From: Calothrix sp. NIES-2100
GTDB lineage: Bacteria; Cyanobacteriota; Cyanobacteriia; Cyanobacteriales; Nostocaceae
Direction of reading: 5' to 3'
Length of the DNA stretch: 64,000 nucleotides
Assembly (NCBI RefSeq): GCF_002368195.1
Contig: NZ_AP018178.1
Location: 6,104,145 to 6,168,144, forward strand
The translations under genes were made by a program, and so were the position numbers. Each line of letters begins with the position of its first letter. Positions within the stretch are counted from its first letter, which is position 1. Of the stretch, positions 44,395 through 53,880 are shown piece by piece. The notes beneath the pieces were generated by a model that was not told where the DNA came from, ran no database searches, and saw only the letters and a program-made list of their open reading frames with translations.

Positions 44395-44452
44395 TACCTG
44401 CACAGCTATTAACCATAATCAAATCAGCAAATGCGGCGATCGCATTCAACAC

Positions 44453-45646
44453 ATGTCAATCACAGCAATATCTCCCACGCCTAACCCCAACCTGGTGATA
44501 TTTAATGGTCGCCTTCTCCCCAAATCGGAAACCTTCATTCGATCCCAGGGAGAAGGTTTACAGTTATTTACTCCTTACTATGTTGGGGCGCGGTTAATCA
44601 AGGGATTACCATTACCACCAGAACGGACTTTAGCAATCAACCAAGGTGGAATCTTGGGTTCTGCAAAAGAACTCATATTTAAATACTCAGGTTACGCACC
44701 CCAGCTTTCCCAACAACTCCAGCAATTAAACCCCAAGCTGATACACGCTCATTTTGGCGTGTGTGGAACTTTAGCTTTACCCTTAGCGCGATCGCTAAAA
44801 TTACCACTGATGGTCACTTTTCATGGTCTAGATGCTACCATGACCGATGAATATGCTCGCAAAGATTCGATCACTACGCGCATTTATCTCCGTCGCCGAG
44901 AAGCACTCAAGCAAGAGACAAAATTGTTTATTGCTGTATCAAATTTTTTGAAAAACCGACTAATTCAACAGGGTTTTCCCGCAGACAGGATATTAGTACA
45001 CTACATTGGCGTAGATACCAAGATATTTCAACCAGACCCCAGCATTGTCCGTGAACCAGTAGTGCTGTTTGTTGGTCGCTTAGTGGAAAAAAAGGGTTGT
45101 CAATATTTAATCGAGGCAATGGCAAAGGTGCAAGCAGCCATGCCAGAAGTAAAATTGGTAGTAATTGGCGATGGGCCGTTGCGTGGGACTGTGGAGAATG
45201 CAGCGAAGTCATCACTAAAAAATTACCAATTTCTTGGTATCCAGCCACCAGAGGTTGTGCGAAATTGGATGAATCGAGCTAAAGTTTTTTGCGTTCCCAG
45301 TGTCCAAGCAGCATCAGGCGATTGTGAAGGATTCGGAATTGTGTTTGCAGAAGCTCAAGCTGTGGGTTTACCAGTAGTTAGCTTTGCTCATGGTGGAATT
45401 CCCGAAGCAGTGGCGCACAACGAGACGGGCTTGCTGGCAAAAGAAGGTAATTCTCAAGAGCTTGCCGATTATATTTTGCAACTATTCCAAGATAGCAACC
45501 TTTGGCAACGCTTTAGTTTTAACGCCCACAACAGAATCGTGAAGCAATTTGATTTGCATCAACAAATTCAGGTTTTAGAAAATATCTATCAGGCTGTTGT
45601 AGATGAAGAAAGTGCCAGCCAAAAAACTTTAACTCGATTTATTTAG
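44453..45646 (+). CDS. Family-4 glycosyltransferase (colanic-acid-type)
   Basis: 397 residues from ATG 44453. The frame is open back to 44327 but that part overlaps the previous gene and is not protein-like. Motifs are KSETFIRSQGEGL, IHAHFGVCGTLALPLAR, VTFHGLDAT, LFVGRLVEKKGCQYLIEAM and EGFGIVFAEAQAVGLPVVS. It resembles transferases of colanic-acid-like pathways. No good Shine-Dalgarno sequence precedes it, so translation may depend on the upstream gene. Confidence 0.88.
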   Translation: MSITAISPTPNPNLVIFNGRLLPKSETFIRSQGEGLQLFTPYYVGARLIKGLPLPPERTLAINQGGILGSAKELIFKYSGYAPQLSQQLQQLNPKLIHAHFGVCGTLALPLARSLKLPLMVTFHGLDATMTDEYARKDSITTRIYLRRREALKQETKLFIAVSNFLKNRLIQQGFPADRILVHYIGVDTKIFQPDPSIVREPVVLFVGRLVEKKGCQYLIEAMAKVQAAMPEVKLVVIGDGPLRGTVENAAKSSLKNYQFLGIQPPEVVRNWMNRAKVFCVPSVQAASGDCEGFGIVFAEAQAVGLPVVSFAHGGIPEAVAHNETGLLAKEGNSQELADYILQLFQDSNLWQRFSFNAHNRIVKQFDLHQQIQVLENIYQAVVDEESASQKTLTRFI

Positions 45647-45677
45647 ATCATACATTATATCACAAAACAAAAATTTT

Positions 45678-46952
45678 ATGGATAAAATTAGCAAAAAATC
45701 TAGTATTGAGCCGTTAAAAATTCTGATTTCTGCCTATGCTTGTATGCCAAATATGGGTTCTGAACCAGGAGTTGGTTGGAACACTGTTGTAGAATTAGCC
45801 AAATATCACCAAGTATGGGTACTAACGCGGGAGAATAATCGCTCTGCGATCGCCGCCGAATTAGCACAAAATCCGATCCCGAATCTGCAATTTATTTACT
45901 GTGAACCACCACGCTGGGCTTGTTGGTGGAAAGCTGGTCAATTACCTCACTACTACTGGTGGCAACTGAGTGCATACTTTAAAGCGAGACAGGCACATAG
46001 TGAAATCGATTTTGATATTGTACATCATGTAACTTATGTGAGGTACTCAACTCCCAGCTTTCTTTCGCTATTGCCAATACCTTTTATTTGGGGGCCAGTG
46101 GGAGGGGGAGAAGCAGCACCAAAAGCCTTTTGGGCAGATTTCAGTTGGCGCGGGAAAGTTTATGAAATTTTGCGCAGTTTAGCCCACAGAATTGGTGAAA
46201 TCGATCCCTTTACGCGCTTGACTGCACGGCGGAGTATTTTAGTGAGGGCGACAACTGAAGACACAGCCAAGCGGTTACAGCAAATGCAAGCAGTGAATCT
46301 CGAAGTATTTTCCGAATCAGGTATATCACTAACAGAGATAGAACATCTAGCCCAGTGTCCTCAGCCGCAAAATTCGCCAGTGCGGTTTATTAGTATGGCT
46401 AGACTACTGCATTGGAAAGGATTGCACTTAGGAATCAGGGCCTTTGCTAAAGCAGATTTACCAGAGGATGCTGAGTATTGGATTTTGGGAGAAGGGCCGG
46501 AGAAAGATAGATTGCAAGCCTTAGCGGCGGAACTAAATGTTAGCCAGCGAGTCAAATTTTGGGGAAGGCTATCTCGGGATGAAACTTTAAGTAAACTCAG
46601 TGAGTGCCATGTATTGCTTCATCCTAGCCTACATGACTCTGGGGGATGGGTTTGTTTAGAAGCAATGGCGGCGGGTCGTCCAGTGATTTGTTTAGATTTA
46701 GGCGGCCCAGCGGTTCAGGTTACTCAAGAGGCTGGTGTGAAAATATTAGCTCAAAATCCTGAACAAACAGTCAAAAGTTTAGCTGATGCCATGAGTTGTT
46801 TAGCTAAAGATTCAGAACTGCGATCGCGTCTGGGTCAAGCCGGACAAAAACGGGTGAAAGAAAATTTTTCCTGGGAAAATAAAGCTCGGCATTTAATTAA
46901 ACTTTACGAAACCATCCTTACAGAAAAATTAACTCAGGAAGTTTACAGATAA
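45678..46952 (+). CDS. Family-4 glycosyltransferase
   Basis: 424 residues. The N-terminal ISAYACMPNMGSEPGVGWNT and the later PFIWGPVGGGEAAP are typical of one GT4 subgroup in exopolysaccharide loci. The donor half has SMARLLHWKGLHLGIRAFAK and the conserved SGGWVCLEAMAAGRPVICLD. It ends 10 bases before the next gene and is co-transcribed with it. Confidence 0.9.
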   Translation: MDKISKKSSIEPLKILISAYACMPNMGSEPGVGWNTVVELAKYHQVWVLTRENNRSAIAAELAQNPIPNLQFIYCEPPRWACWWKAGQLPHYYWWQLSAYFKARQAHSEIDFDIVHHVTYVRYSTPSFLSLLPIPFIWGPVGGGEAAPKAFWADFSWRGKVYEILRSLAHRIGEIDPFTRLTARRSILVRATTEDTAKRLQQMQAVNLEVFSESGISLTEIEHLAQCPQPQNSPVRFISMARLLHWKGLHLGIRAFAKADLPEDAEYWILGEGPEKDRLQALAAELNVSQRVKFWGRLSRDETLSKLSECHVLLHPSLHDSGGWVCLEAMAAGRPVICLDLGGPAVQVTQEAGVKILAQNPEQTVKSLADAMSCLAKDSELRSRLGQAGQKRVKENFSWENKARHLIKLYETILTEKLTQEVYR

Positions 46953-46962
46953 AATACATATC

Positions 46963-48132
46963 ATGCAAATTCTCAGCGTACACAACAAATATCTGATTCG
47001 TGGTGGAGAGGATGAATCCCAGGAATTAGAACGGCGGATTTTGCAAGAAAATGGGCATCAAGTTGATCTATATGAAGAAAATAATACTCGTGTTAAATCT
47101 TTAAATCCAGCGCAGATGGCGTTGCGCACAATCTGGTCAACAGAAGCTTATCAACTAGTCAAACAACGGCTGCAAAATTCTCAATACAACCTCGTCCACA
47201 TCCAAAATTTCTTTCCCTTAATTTCTCCTGCTGTATATTATGCAGCCAAGGAACAAAAAGTACCTGTAGTCCAAAGTTTGCGGAATTACCGCCTTTTGTG
47301 TCCAAATGGGCTGTTTTTTCGTGATGGAAAAGTATGTGAAGACTGTTTAGGCAATTTTATTCCCTATCCTGGGATCGTTCATGCTTGCTATCGAGATAAT
47401 CGGCTGGCCTCTGCAAGTGTAGCTAGTATGTTGACTGTGCATCGGGCAATGAACACTTGGAACAAAATGGTAGACATTTATATTACCTTGACTGAGTTTG
47501 CACGGCAAAAAATGATTCAAGGTGGTTTACCAGCCGAGAAGATTGTAGTTAAACCAAATTTTGTCCATCCCGATCCCGGTATTGGTGAAGGAAGTGGTGG
47601 TTATGCCCTTTTTGTGGGCAGACTTTCGGAAGAAAAAGGGTTAGATACGCTACTTGCGGCTTGGGAAAAATTAGCGGGAAAAATCCCACTGAAGATTGTT
47701 GGTGACGGGCCTTTATTAGCAGAAATGATCGCCGCCACGGAACGAATTCCCCAAGTTGAATGCTTAGGACGCAGACCAATGTCAGAAGTATATGACTTGA
47801 TGGGGGAAGCTACATTTGTAGTTTTTCCTTCTAAATGGTATGAAACCTTTGGCCGTGTGGCAGTTGAAGCCTTTGCCAAGGGAACTCCGGTAATTGCTGC
47901 CAATATTGGTGCGATCGCAGAGTTAGTAGATTCTGGTCGAACTGGGCTGCATTTTCGCCCTGGTGACGCTGATGATTTAACAGCCCAGGTAGAATGGCTT
48001 CTAGCTAATCCCTCTAAGCTGTCTCAGATGCGACAGGAAGCAAGAACCGAATTTGAAACTAAGTACACTGCCGAGAAGAACTACAACCGAATCATGGAGA
48101 TTTATGTTCAAGCGCAGGCTGTCTCTGTTTAA
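46963..48132 (+). CDS. Family-4 glycosyltransferase
   Basis: 389 residues. It has KYLIRGGEDESQELERRILQ at the N-terminus and NYRLLCPNGLFFRDGKVCED with the CxxC pair CEDCLG found in this subgroup. Next come ALFVGRLSEEKGLDTLLAAW, LKIVGDGPLLAEM and the donor site FGRVAVEAFAKGTPVIAANI. It is the last transferase before the polymerase gene, with a repeat-rich spacer between. Confidence 0.9.
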   Translation: MQILSVHNKYLIRGGEDESQELERRILQENGHQVDLYEENNTRVKSLNPAQMALRTIWSTEAYQLVKQRLQNSQYNLVHIQNFFPLISPAVYYAAKEQKVPVVQSLRNYRLLCPNGLFFRDGKVCEDCLGNFIPYPGIVHACYRDNRLASASVASMLTVHRAMNTWNKMVDIYITLTEFARQKMIQGGLPAEKIVVKPNFVHPDPGIGEGSGGYALFVGRLSEEKGLDTLLAAWEKLAGKIPLKIVGDGPLLAEMIAATERIPQVECLGRRPMSEVYDLMGEATFVVFPSKWYETFGRVAVEAFAKGTPVIAANIGAIAELVDSGRTGLHFRPGDADDLTAQVEWLLANPSKLSQMRQEARTEFETKYTAEKNYNRIMEIYVQAQAVSV

Positions 48133-48259
48133 GATAGTTAATATTAGTATGACTGGAAAAAGGCAGAGTGTAGATGTGAAGAAAGCTTTTTTATCCGTCC
48201 TAGGATACGCAGATCGTGACGGCTACTTACAAGTTAGCTAATCACCATAAAATCTCTCT

Positions 48260-48357
48260 TCCCATACCCCATGCCCAATGACGGCAGTTGCTTCAAGCCG
48301 GGAAACCCGTCCAACGCACTGCCTCCCCCATGCCCAATGCCCAATGCCCCTAGTTCC
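48260..48357. repeat. CCCAATG heptamer repeats upstream of the polymerase gene
   Basis: CCCATGCCCAATGCCCAATG-type units lie at about 48265-48280 and 48328-48350. They extend the polymerase frame artificially upstream to 48271. Confidence 0.6.
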
Positions 48358-49698
48358 ATGAATGCAGAGACAGCAGTTTATAAATCTCCGCAGGGATATA
48401 TCAAAAATACATTTTTGATATTGATCGCCTTTGCCACCGCCTTCTTCCCACGAATTCTTAATACTGTTGGTGTACCTTCGCCGATTAACTTTCTTCATTT
48501 CATAGTAGTGCCTATAGTCGGTGTCATTGTCATCACAAAAACGCGAGTTAAAAATAGAAAACAAATATTACTTACTTGGACGCTCATATTTGCTCTAGTT
48601 CTGCTGCTGGCAGTTATGACATCAAGTGCGCTTTTGAATAGCGCAGGTTTGATTAATGTATTGCTAGATTTTATGCTACTGGCTGAGCCATTTATCCTGC
48701 TGATAGGGATTATTTGTATCCCCTTTTCATTAGAAGGACTGAATAAATTTAAACGCTGGATATTGAGTTTTGTCATTATTCATATTTTCTTAGCTTTGTC
48801 CCAAAAAATTCTTTTAGAAGTTGGATTACTTCGCAGAAATGGCATGACTATGGAAGATAACATCCAAGGAGTCTTCTATATTACAGGAGGTGGACATGTT
48901 GTCTCTGCTATGGTCGCCATGTCTTTCAGTTTATATTATTTTTTTACGGCGAAAAGTGTGTCAATTTTGATTCGCTCTGCCTTTGTTTTTGCTGCTTTTT
49001 TGGTACTTCTATTTGCTGATGCCAAACAGGTACTACTTGTATATTTAATAGCCTGGGGTTGCTTAATTTTAATTAATGTCAAAGATATCAAATTAACCTT
49101 GCAATATATAATTGCTGCCATCATCCTTGGCTACATCCTGTTTTGGTGTGTACAAAATCTCCCAGCTTTTAGAGCTTTTAATACCTGGATCAGACCAGAA
49201 ATTTATGGTCCTGAAGGAGATGCAACCATCCTGAAAACAGCAGCTTTTCGGATTATTCCCTCTTATTTTAAATCATCACTCAATTGGTATCTTGGTCTTG
49301 GGCCTGGTCATACCGTTGGGCGATTGGGTGGTTGGATGTTAGAAGACTATTGGAATTTACTCGGACCACTAGGTGCTACTATTCATCCATGCTCTCAAGC
49401 AGTTTGGGCTGTATGGCGTGGTCAATATCTAGACTCCAGTTTTTTCTCTCCTTTGTTTGGCTGGGTAGCAATCTGGGGAGATTCAGGTTTTCTCGGCTTA
49501 GCAGCTTACTTATATCTAGCGTCGATTGTCTGGCGACGGATCTGTCTGGATGACTTTTCCAAGTTGATGATGCTGACGGTAATGGTTAACGGTTTTATCT
49601 TTACTTTGATGGAAGAACCAGGTTATATGCTCTCAATAGCCACGTTGATTGGTCTGCGATGGCAAGAACAGCGACTTACAAATGCAAAATTCCGATGA
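48358..49698 (+). CDS. O-antigen polymerase/ligase-like membrane protein (Wzy/WaaL type)
   Basis: 446 residues from ATG 48358. The upstream in-frame part (to 48271) is made of heptamer repeats and is discarded. About 11 hydrophobic segments are present. A long extracytoplasmic loop in the last third holds SSLNWYLGLGPGHTVGRLGG and LDSSFFSPLFGWVAIWGDSG, which resembles the Wzy_C/O-antigen ligase loop. It would join repeat units flipped by Wzx. Because Wzy proteins diverge strongly, the choice between polymerase and ligase cannot be made. It closes the continuous gene run of the cluster. Confidence 0.8.
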   Translation: MNAETAVYKSPQGYIKNTFLILIAFATAFFPRILNTVGVPSPINFLHFIVVPIVGVIVITKTRVKNRKQILLTWTLIFALVLLLAVMTSSALLNSAGLINVLLDFMLLAEPFILLIGIICIPFSLEGLNKFKRWILSFVIIHIFLALSQKILLEVGLLRRNGMTMEDNIQGVFYITGGGHVVSAMVAMSFSLYYFFTAKSVSILIRSAFVFAAFLVLLFADAKQVLLVYLIAWGCLILINVKDIKLTLQYIIAAIILGYILFWCVQNLPAFRAFNTWIRPEIYGPEGDATILKTAAFRIIPSYFKSSLNWYLGLGPGHTVGRLGGWMLEDYWNLLGPLGATIHPCSQAVWAVWRGQYLDSSFFSPLFGWVAIWGDSGFLGLAAYLYLASIVWRRICLDDFSKLMMLTVMVNGFIFTLMEEPGYMLSIATLIGLRWQEQRLTNAKFR

Positions 49699-49906
49699 GC
49701 AAAACATCTTACTACTGTGCTAAGTCAACGCCAGATGGGTTTGGACTGGGCAAAGAGGCGAGGCGAAGGGGAAAGGGGCAAAAACCTTTACCACGCCTTC
49801 CTTGGCGAACTACTAGGAATCAGAGCCAATGATTCTGTCCTGGGGTAAGGCGATCGCCATTTGGCTAACTATTATCTAAATTTCTCCGAATCGATTCTCA
49901 AAGTAC

Positions 49907-49939
49907 TTGACATTACCCTAGGGATCACTGCTATATTAT
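49907..49939 (+). promoter_or_regulatory. Promoter of tRNA-Gln
   Basis: TTGACA at 49907-49912 and TATATT at 49932-49937 (19-base spacing, slightly long) lie about 17 bases before the tRNA. Confidence 0.5.
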
Positions 49940-49954
49940 CTAGAGTGAAATCTT

Positions 49955-50026
49955 TGGGGCGTAGCCAAGTGGTAAGGCAGCGGGTTTTGGTCCCGCCATC
50001 CCTAGGTTCGAATCCTAGCGCCCCAG
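49955..50026 (+). tRNA. tRNA-Gln (TTG)
   Basis: The acceptor TGGGGCG pairs with CGCCCCA, and the discriminator is G. The anticodon stem is GCGGG/CCCGC with loop TTTTGGT (anticodon TTG). The T-arm is CTAGGTTCGAATCCTAG. It lies between the polymerase gene and wzc. Confidence 0.95.
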
Positions 50027-50849
50027 TTTGTTATCAATAAAAGTTCGTAGCGGCTCAATACAGCCGATGTAAATGTTCTGTGATGAGCAGCCTCTGATTC
50101 AAAACCAAGTCTCAAGCTTGATTGTCTTTTGAATTTTGCCGTATGTATTGCTGCTGGAAGCATAGCCTTCATTAGCTGCTCAATAACTTGGTATATGTCA
50201 TGGCGATCGCCATCACCAGTGTTTAACCTGACATGATATTACACAGCCAGTTGGCTCTACCCCTGAGAATCTAAACCCCTGTTATTGAAGGGTGTAATCA
50301 AAGATTCTCCCATCAGTATAATTTTTTAGTATAAAAATAATTTTAGTAAAAAAATATACTTAAAATTTATATTTTAATTTTTAAATCTAGCCTTGAGAGA
50401 AAAATCAGAGTGCTTATTAAATAGAACAAGCTGCTGCTGGCGGCTTTGAGCGGTTATGTAGTTATACTTAGAAGATTTCCTGCAACTGAAAAGATTTTAT
50501 ATACGGCTCGGAGTTCATGTTTTCCATAACTTAGTTCTAAATTTTTTCATAAATTTGACTCATAATTTAAATAATTTCACCAATCCTTCTTACGTGATGC
50601 TACTGTAGTTATAATGAGTTTATTTAATTCGGGCGTGCATTTTCGAGGGTGTAGCCCAAGCTCAAAGGCTGTACAACTAGTTTATTGACAATATAATCCA
50701 GATTGTTAATCTTAAATGATGATTCAGTAAATTTATTGATTTACTAGGGTGCAGAGACAAACAACCCAACTTCGGAGCAATCTAACTACCTATACCAAAG
50801 ATTGATTGAATCGAAGAATTCACCTGTATAAGGAATATAAGTAGTTTAT
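50027..50849. other. Long leader region upstream of the Wzc gene
   Basis: About 820 bases without a gene. A hairpin GAGAATCT/AGATTCTC (50265-50272 with 50302-50309), with a partial inner ACCCCT/AGGGT pairing, could be a terminator for the tRNA or part of a leader RNA. I see no known riboswitch consensus. Confidence 0.45.
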
Positions 50850-50861
50850 TTGACAAATGCT

Positions 50862-53075
50862 ATGCTGAAGTCAGAAAAGTATCCTCACCCGTTGTCACAA
50901 GCCAACTTTACCCAATTAAATGATGAAGAAGGTGGACTAAACCTGGGTCAAGTCGGGGCGGTTCTACGCCGCAGACTATTGTTAATTGGTGGAACCACAG
51001 CCTTAGTAGCAACAGCAGCAGTCCTCAAGGCGGAAACAGATCCCCCAGTATATCAAGGCACGTTTGATATTCTCACCAAGCCGGTAACGGGTGAGGATAA
51101 GGTGACTGCAAATGTTCCCCAAACAATAAATAGCCAAGAAGGTGTAGCGCCTCCTGAGTCTACCAAAGAAATTCAGACAACGATCGCAGTTTTACAAAGT
51201 CCTAAAGTTCTCAATCCGATCATTGAAAAACTTCAGGCTCAATACCCAGATCTGACCTATGACTATCTTGTTTACTACTTAGCGATTACATCTCCTAAGC
51301 CAAATATCTTAAACATTCAATATACCAATTCAGATCAAAAGTTAGTTAGTGATGTATTAAAGCTGCTATCTGAAGCTTATCTGCAATATAGCTTGCAGGA
51401 ACGGCAATCAGATGTTGAACAAGCGATTCAGTTTGTTGAGAACCGAAAAAAGCCACTAGCGGACAGTCTGGAACAGTGGCAAAAGAAATTGGAAAATCTG
51501 CGGCGGGATAATAGGTTGATTGAACCAGGACAGAAGGCTCAAGAGTTATCAAATCAACTATCGACTTTGAGACAACAGCGAATAGAGAATCGAGTCCAGC
51601 TAGAACAAATGGTAGCCAGTTATGAGGAATTACAAAGAGAATTAGCGCAAGCACCTGGGGAAAGAGCAGGTAATTCTTTGCTGAGTGAAAACGCTCGCTA
51701 CCAAAAGATTTTAGACCAGATCCAAGCAGCAGATATAGCGGTTAAACAACAGTCAACTGTATTTACAGATGCAAACCCAGCAATGGTGACTCTACAGCAA
51801 AAGAAAGAGTCTTTACTACCATTATTGGCGCAAGAAGAAGCGCGGGTACAAAAAGATTATCAAAGCCGCATTCAAGAACTTTCAGCCCGCGATCGCTCAC
51901 TAGATGAAAAAATCAACACTGTTTATGGTGAAATTAGAAACTTAGCCAGTATTAGCCGTCAATACGACAACATCCAGAGAGAATTACAAATTGCTAACGC
52001 TGCTCTGACACAATTTACTACTAAACAACAATCGTTGCAAATTGAGAAAGCCCAAAAGCAACAACCTTGGGTGTTACTCGATCCGAAACTAACGAAAGTT
52101 AATGAACCTCTGGCGATCACAGACAGTGCTAAGCGAAACTTAGCATTGGGCGGTCTGTTGGGTTTGTTATTGGGTGTAGGAACAGCTTTAGTTGTCGATA
52201 AACTCAGCAATATCTTCTACTCTTCTCAAGAACTCAAAGAGTCTACCAGACTACCTTTACTGGGAATAGTGCCTTTAAGAAAAGAACTAGAAGTGGCAAC
52301 CAAAGACAATCTCTCCAGAGGGGTACAACATTCAGATGGAGCCTCGTTCTTTGAAGTTTTTCGCTCTCTGTACACCAATATTTTGCTCTTAGGTTCTGAT
52401 ACACCAATTCGCTCTTTAGTAATTAGTTCAGCTGGACAGGGAGATGGCAAATCGACAATTGCTACACAGCTAGCACAAGCCGCAGCAGCAATGGGACAAC
52501 GAGTATTACTTGTAGATGCTAATCTGCGAGCTCCCAGCTTACACAATCGAGTTGGACTGATGAATATTCAGGGCTTGACTGATGTGATTTCCCAAGATCT
52601 GGATTGGCACAATGTCATTGAGCCATCGCCGTTAGAGGACAATATGTTTGTCATGCCGGCTGGACCGATTCCGCCTGATTCGGTGAGGTTACTTGCATCT
52701 CAAAAAATGCATAACTTGATGGAGGAATTACAAGTCAGCTATGATTTGGTGATTTATGACACACCTCCACTGTTGGGATTTGCAGACGCTCACTTATTAG
52801 CGGCTAATACTGATGGATTAGTGCTGGTTGCTGGTTTAGGTAAGCTCAAGCGCACTGCACTACAGCAAGCATTAGAACAGATTCAGATTTCTGGAACTCC
52901 TTTGCTAGGGTTGATTGCTAATAAGTCTAAAGATGCTGCACCTGTTTCTTATCAGTACTATCAACAGTATTACAGACAGAACATCAGCACGGAAAAGGTA
53001 TCTGTAGATACATTAGCAACTGATAGTAGCTCTCAAGGAATGGCATCTGCTCTCAGCAAAACTCAACGACGTTAA
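50862..53075 (+). CDS. Wzc/CapB-type polysaccharide co-polymerase and tyrosine autokinase
   Basis: About 737 residues from ATG 50862; a TTG at 50850 is possible. The N-terminal Wzz domain has a membrane segment (RRRLLLIGGTTALVATAAVL), a long periplasmic coiled coil (about 190-420) and a second membrane segment (LALGGLLGLLLGVGTALVV). The cytoplasmic BY-kinase has Walker A SAGQGDGKSTIATQ, Walker A' VLLVDANLRAP and Walker B LVIYDTPPLLGF. The C-terminus has a tyrosine cluster (YQYYQQYYRQ), the expected autophosphorylation site. It controls chain length and export of the polysaccharide made by the upstream cluster, although 1.1 kb and a tRNA separate it. Confidence 0.93.
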   Translation: MLKSEKYPHPLSQANFTQLNDEEGGLNLGQVGAVLRRRLLLIGGTTALVATAAVLKAETDPPVYQGTFDILTKPVTGEDKVTANVPQTINSQEGVAPPESTKEIQTTIAVLQSPKVLNPIIEKLQAQYPDLTYDYLVYYLAITSPKPNILNIQYTNSDQKLVSDVLKLLSEAYLQYSLQERQSDVEQAIQFVENRKKPLADSLEQWQKKLENLRRDNRLIEPGQKAQELSNQLSTLRQQRIENRVQLEQMVASYEELQRELAQAPGERAGNSLLSENARYQKILDQIQAADIAVKQQSTVFTDANPAMVTLQQKKESLLPLLAQEEARVQKDYQSRIQELSARDRSLDEKINTVYGEIRNLASISRQYDNIQRELQIANAALTQFTTKQQSLQIEKAQKQQPWVLLDPKLTKVNEPLAITDSAKRNLALGGLLGLLLGVGTALVVDKLSNIFYSSQELKESTRLPLLGIVPLRKELEVATKDNLSRGVQHSDGASFFEVFRSLYTNILLLGSDTPIRSLVISSAGQGDGKSTIATQLAQAAAAMGQRVLLVDANLRAPSLHNRVGLMNIQGLTDVISQDLDWHNVIEPSPLEDNMFVMPAGPIPPDSVRLLASQKMHNLMEELQVSYDLVIYDTPPLLGFADAHLLAANTDGLVLVAGLGKLKRTALQQALEQIQISGTPLLGLIANKSKDAAPVSYQYYQQYYRQNISTEKVSVDTLATDSSSQGMASALSKTQRR

Positions 53076-53091
53076 ATGTGAGAACGGGTAA

Positions 53092-53132
53092 TAATTTTAA
53101 CGGGTTTAGCAATGCTAAACCCGTTAAAATTA
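53092..53132. terminator. Perfect 19-base-stem hairpin after wzc
   Basis: TAATTTTAACGGGTTTAGC (53092-53110) and its exact complement (53114-53132) flank AAT. The T/A-rich outer stem gives a U-tract on both strands, so it can terminate wzc and the convergent gene at 53201. Confidence 0.8.
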
Positions 53133-53200
53133 CACGGTAAGTGCTGTAAAAAATGCTTAAATCCTTACCAAGGAAAAAATAGTAGCGTTATTGTACCAAT

Positions 53201-53734
53201 TTATTGTTCGGGTGATTTTAATGCTTGATCAAGAATTTTGCGTGCTTGTTCAGCTTTAGTTCGCGCCTCTTGGTAACGTAGATTCGCTTGGGCAAAATTC
53301 TTCAGCACTTTAAAACCTTCTTTGAGGCGAGAAATTTCTTCTTCGGTGACTGAATCATCGGAAAACAGAATATCAACCGTCTGGCGAATTTCTAAGGCTT
53401 CAGTACGTGATTCCTGAACTTTGAGCTTAAGTGTGGCGAGGTTGCTGAGAACTTGGACAGCTTGAGCGATCGCATCTTCACCACTAGCAATCTCTGTGGT
53501 TGATTCTTTAACTTCAATTAGTTGTTGTGGGCCAAATCCTTCTTCAAGTTCTGTCGGTAGCTTACCTGCATCCATCAGTTCCATCAGCTGATCCATTGCT
53601 TTCTCACGGGCTTTGGCTGAATCTTTGCCAGAAACAGTGAGGATAATTTCTGGGCTTTGAGGGATAGTATACTGAACCATATTGCGGGCAGATAAATTGC
53701 TGTTTAACCAAGCCTGAGGAAATAATTTTATCAT
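53201..53734 (-). CDS. Cyanobacterial hypothetical protein, helical
   Basis: 177 residues; an internal start MVQYTIPQSPE (53680) is possible. A short beta-type N-terminal part (SPEIILTVSGKDSAKAREKA) is followed by long amphipathic, charged helices (TLKLKVQESRTEALEIRQTV, FAQANLRYQEARTKAEQARK). There is no signal peptide, membrane helix or catalytic motif. It is probably cytosolic and forms a coiled coil. It is transcribed divergently from the membrane protein gene at 53881. No function is recognised. Confidence 0.7.
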   Translation of the reverse strand: MIKLFPQAWLNSNLSARNMVQYTIPQSPEIILTVSGKDSAKAREKAMDQLMELMDAGKLPTELEEGFGPQQLIEVKESTTEIASGEDAIAQAVQVLSNLATLKLKVQESRTEALEIRQTVDILFSDDSVTEEEISRLKEGFKVLKNFAQANLRYQEARTKAEQARKILDQALKSPEQ

Positions 53735-53880
53735 GGATAGAGTGGCAACAAAAACTTAAAAATTTCTAACCATTGAAAACAGAAATTAATTTTTATTTGT
53801 TAATCGCCCAACCCAGCCACTCAAAATAAAACTTTATACTTGAGAAATAGAGTAAAAAAAGTTAACAGGAGGGGAGAGCA

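Noticed and set aside
44327..44452. N-terminal extension of the second GT4 gene
   Set aside because: It overlaps the preceding gene in another frame; conserved sequence begins after ATG 44453.
48271..48357. N-terminal extension of the Wzy-like protein
   Set aside because: It is translated heptamer repeat; ATG 48358 precedes the real sequence.
50640..50850. Possible riboswitch or c-di-GMP aptamer before wzc
   Set aside because: Some paired segments exist, but I could not match any conserved aptamer core.
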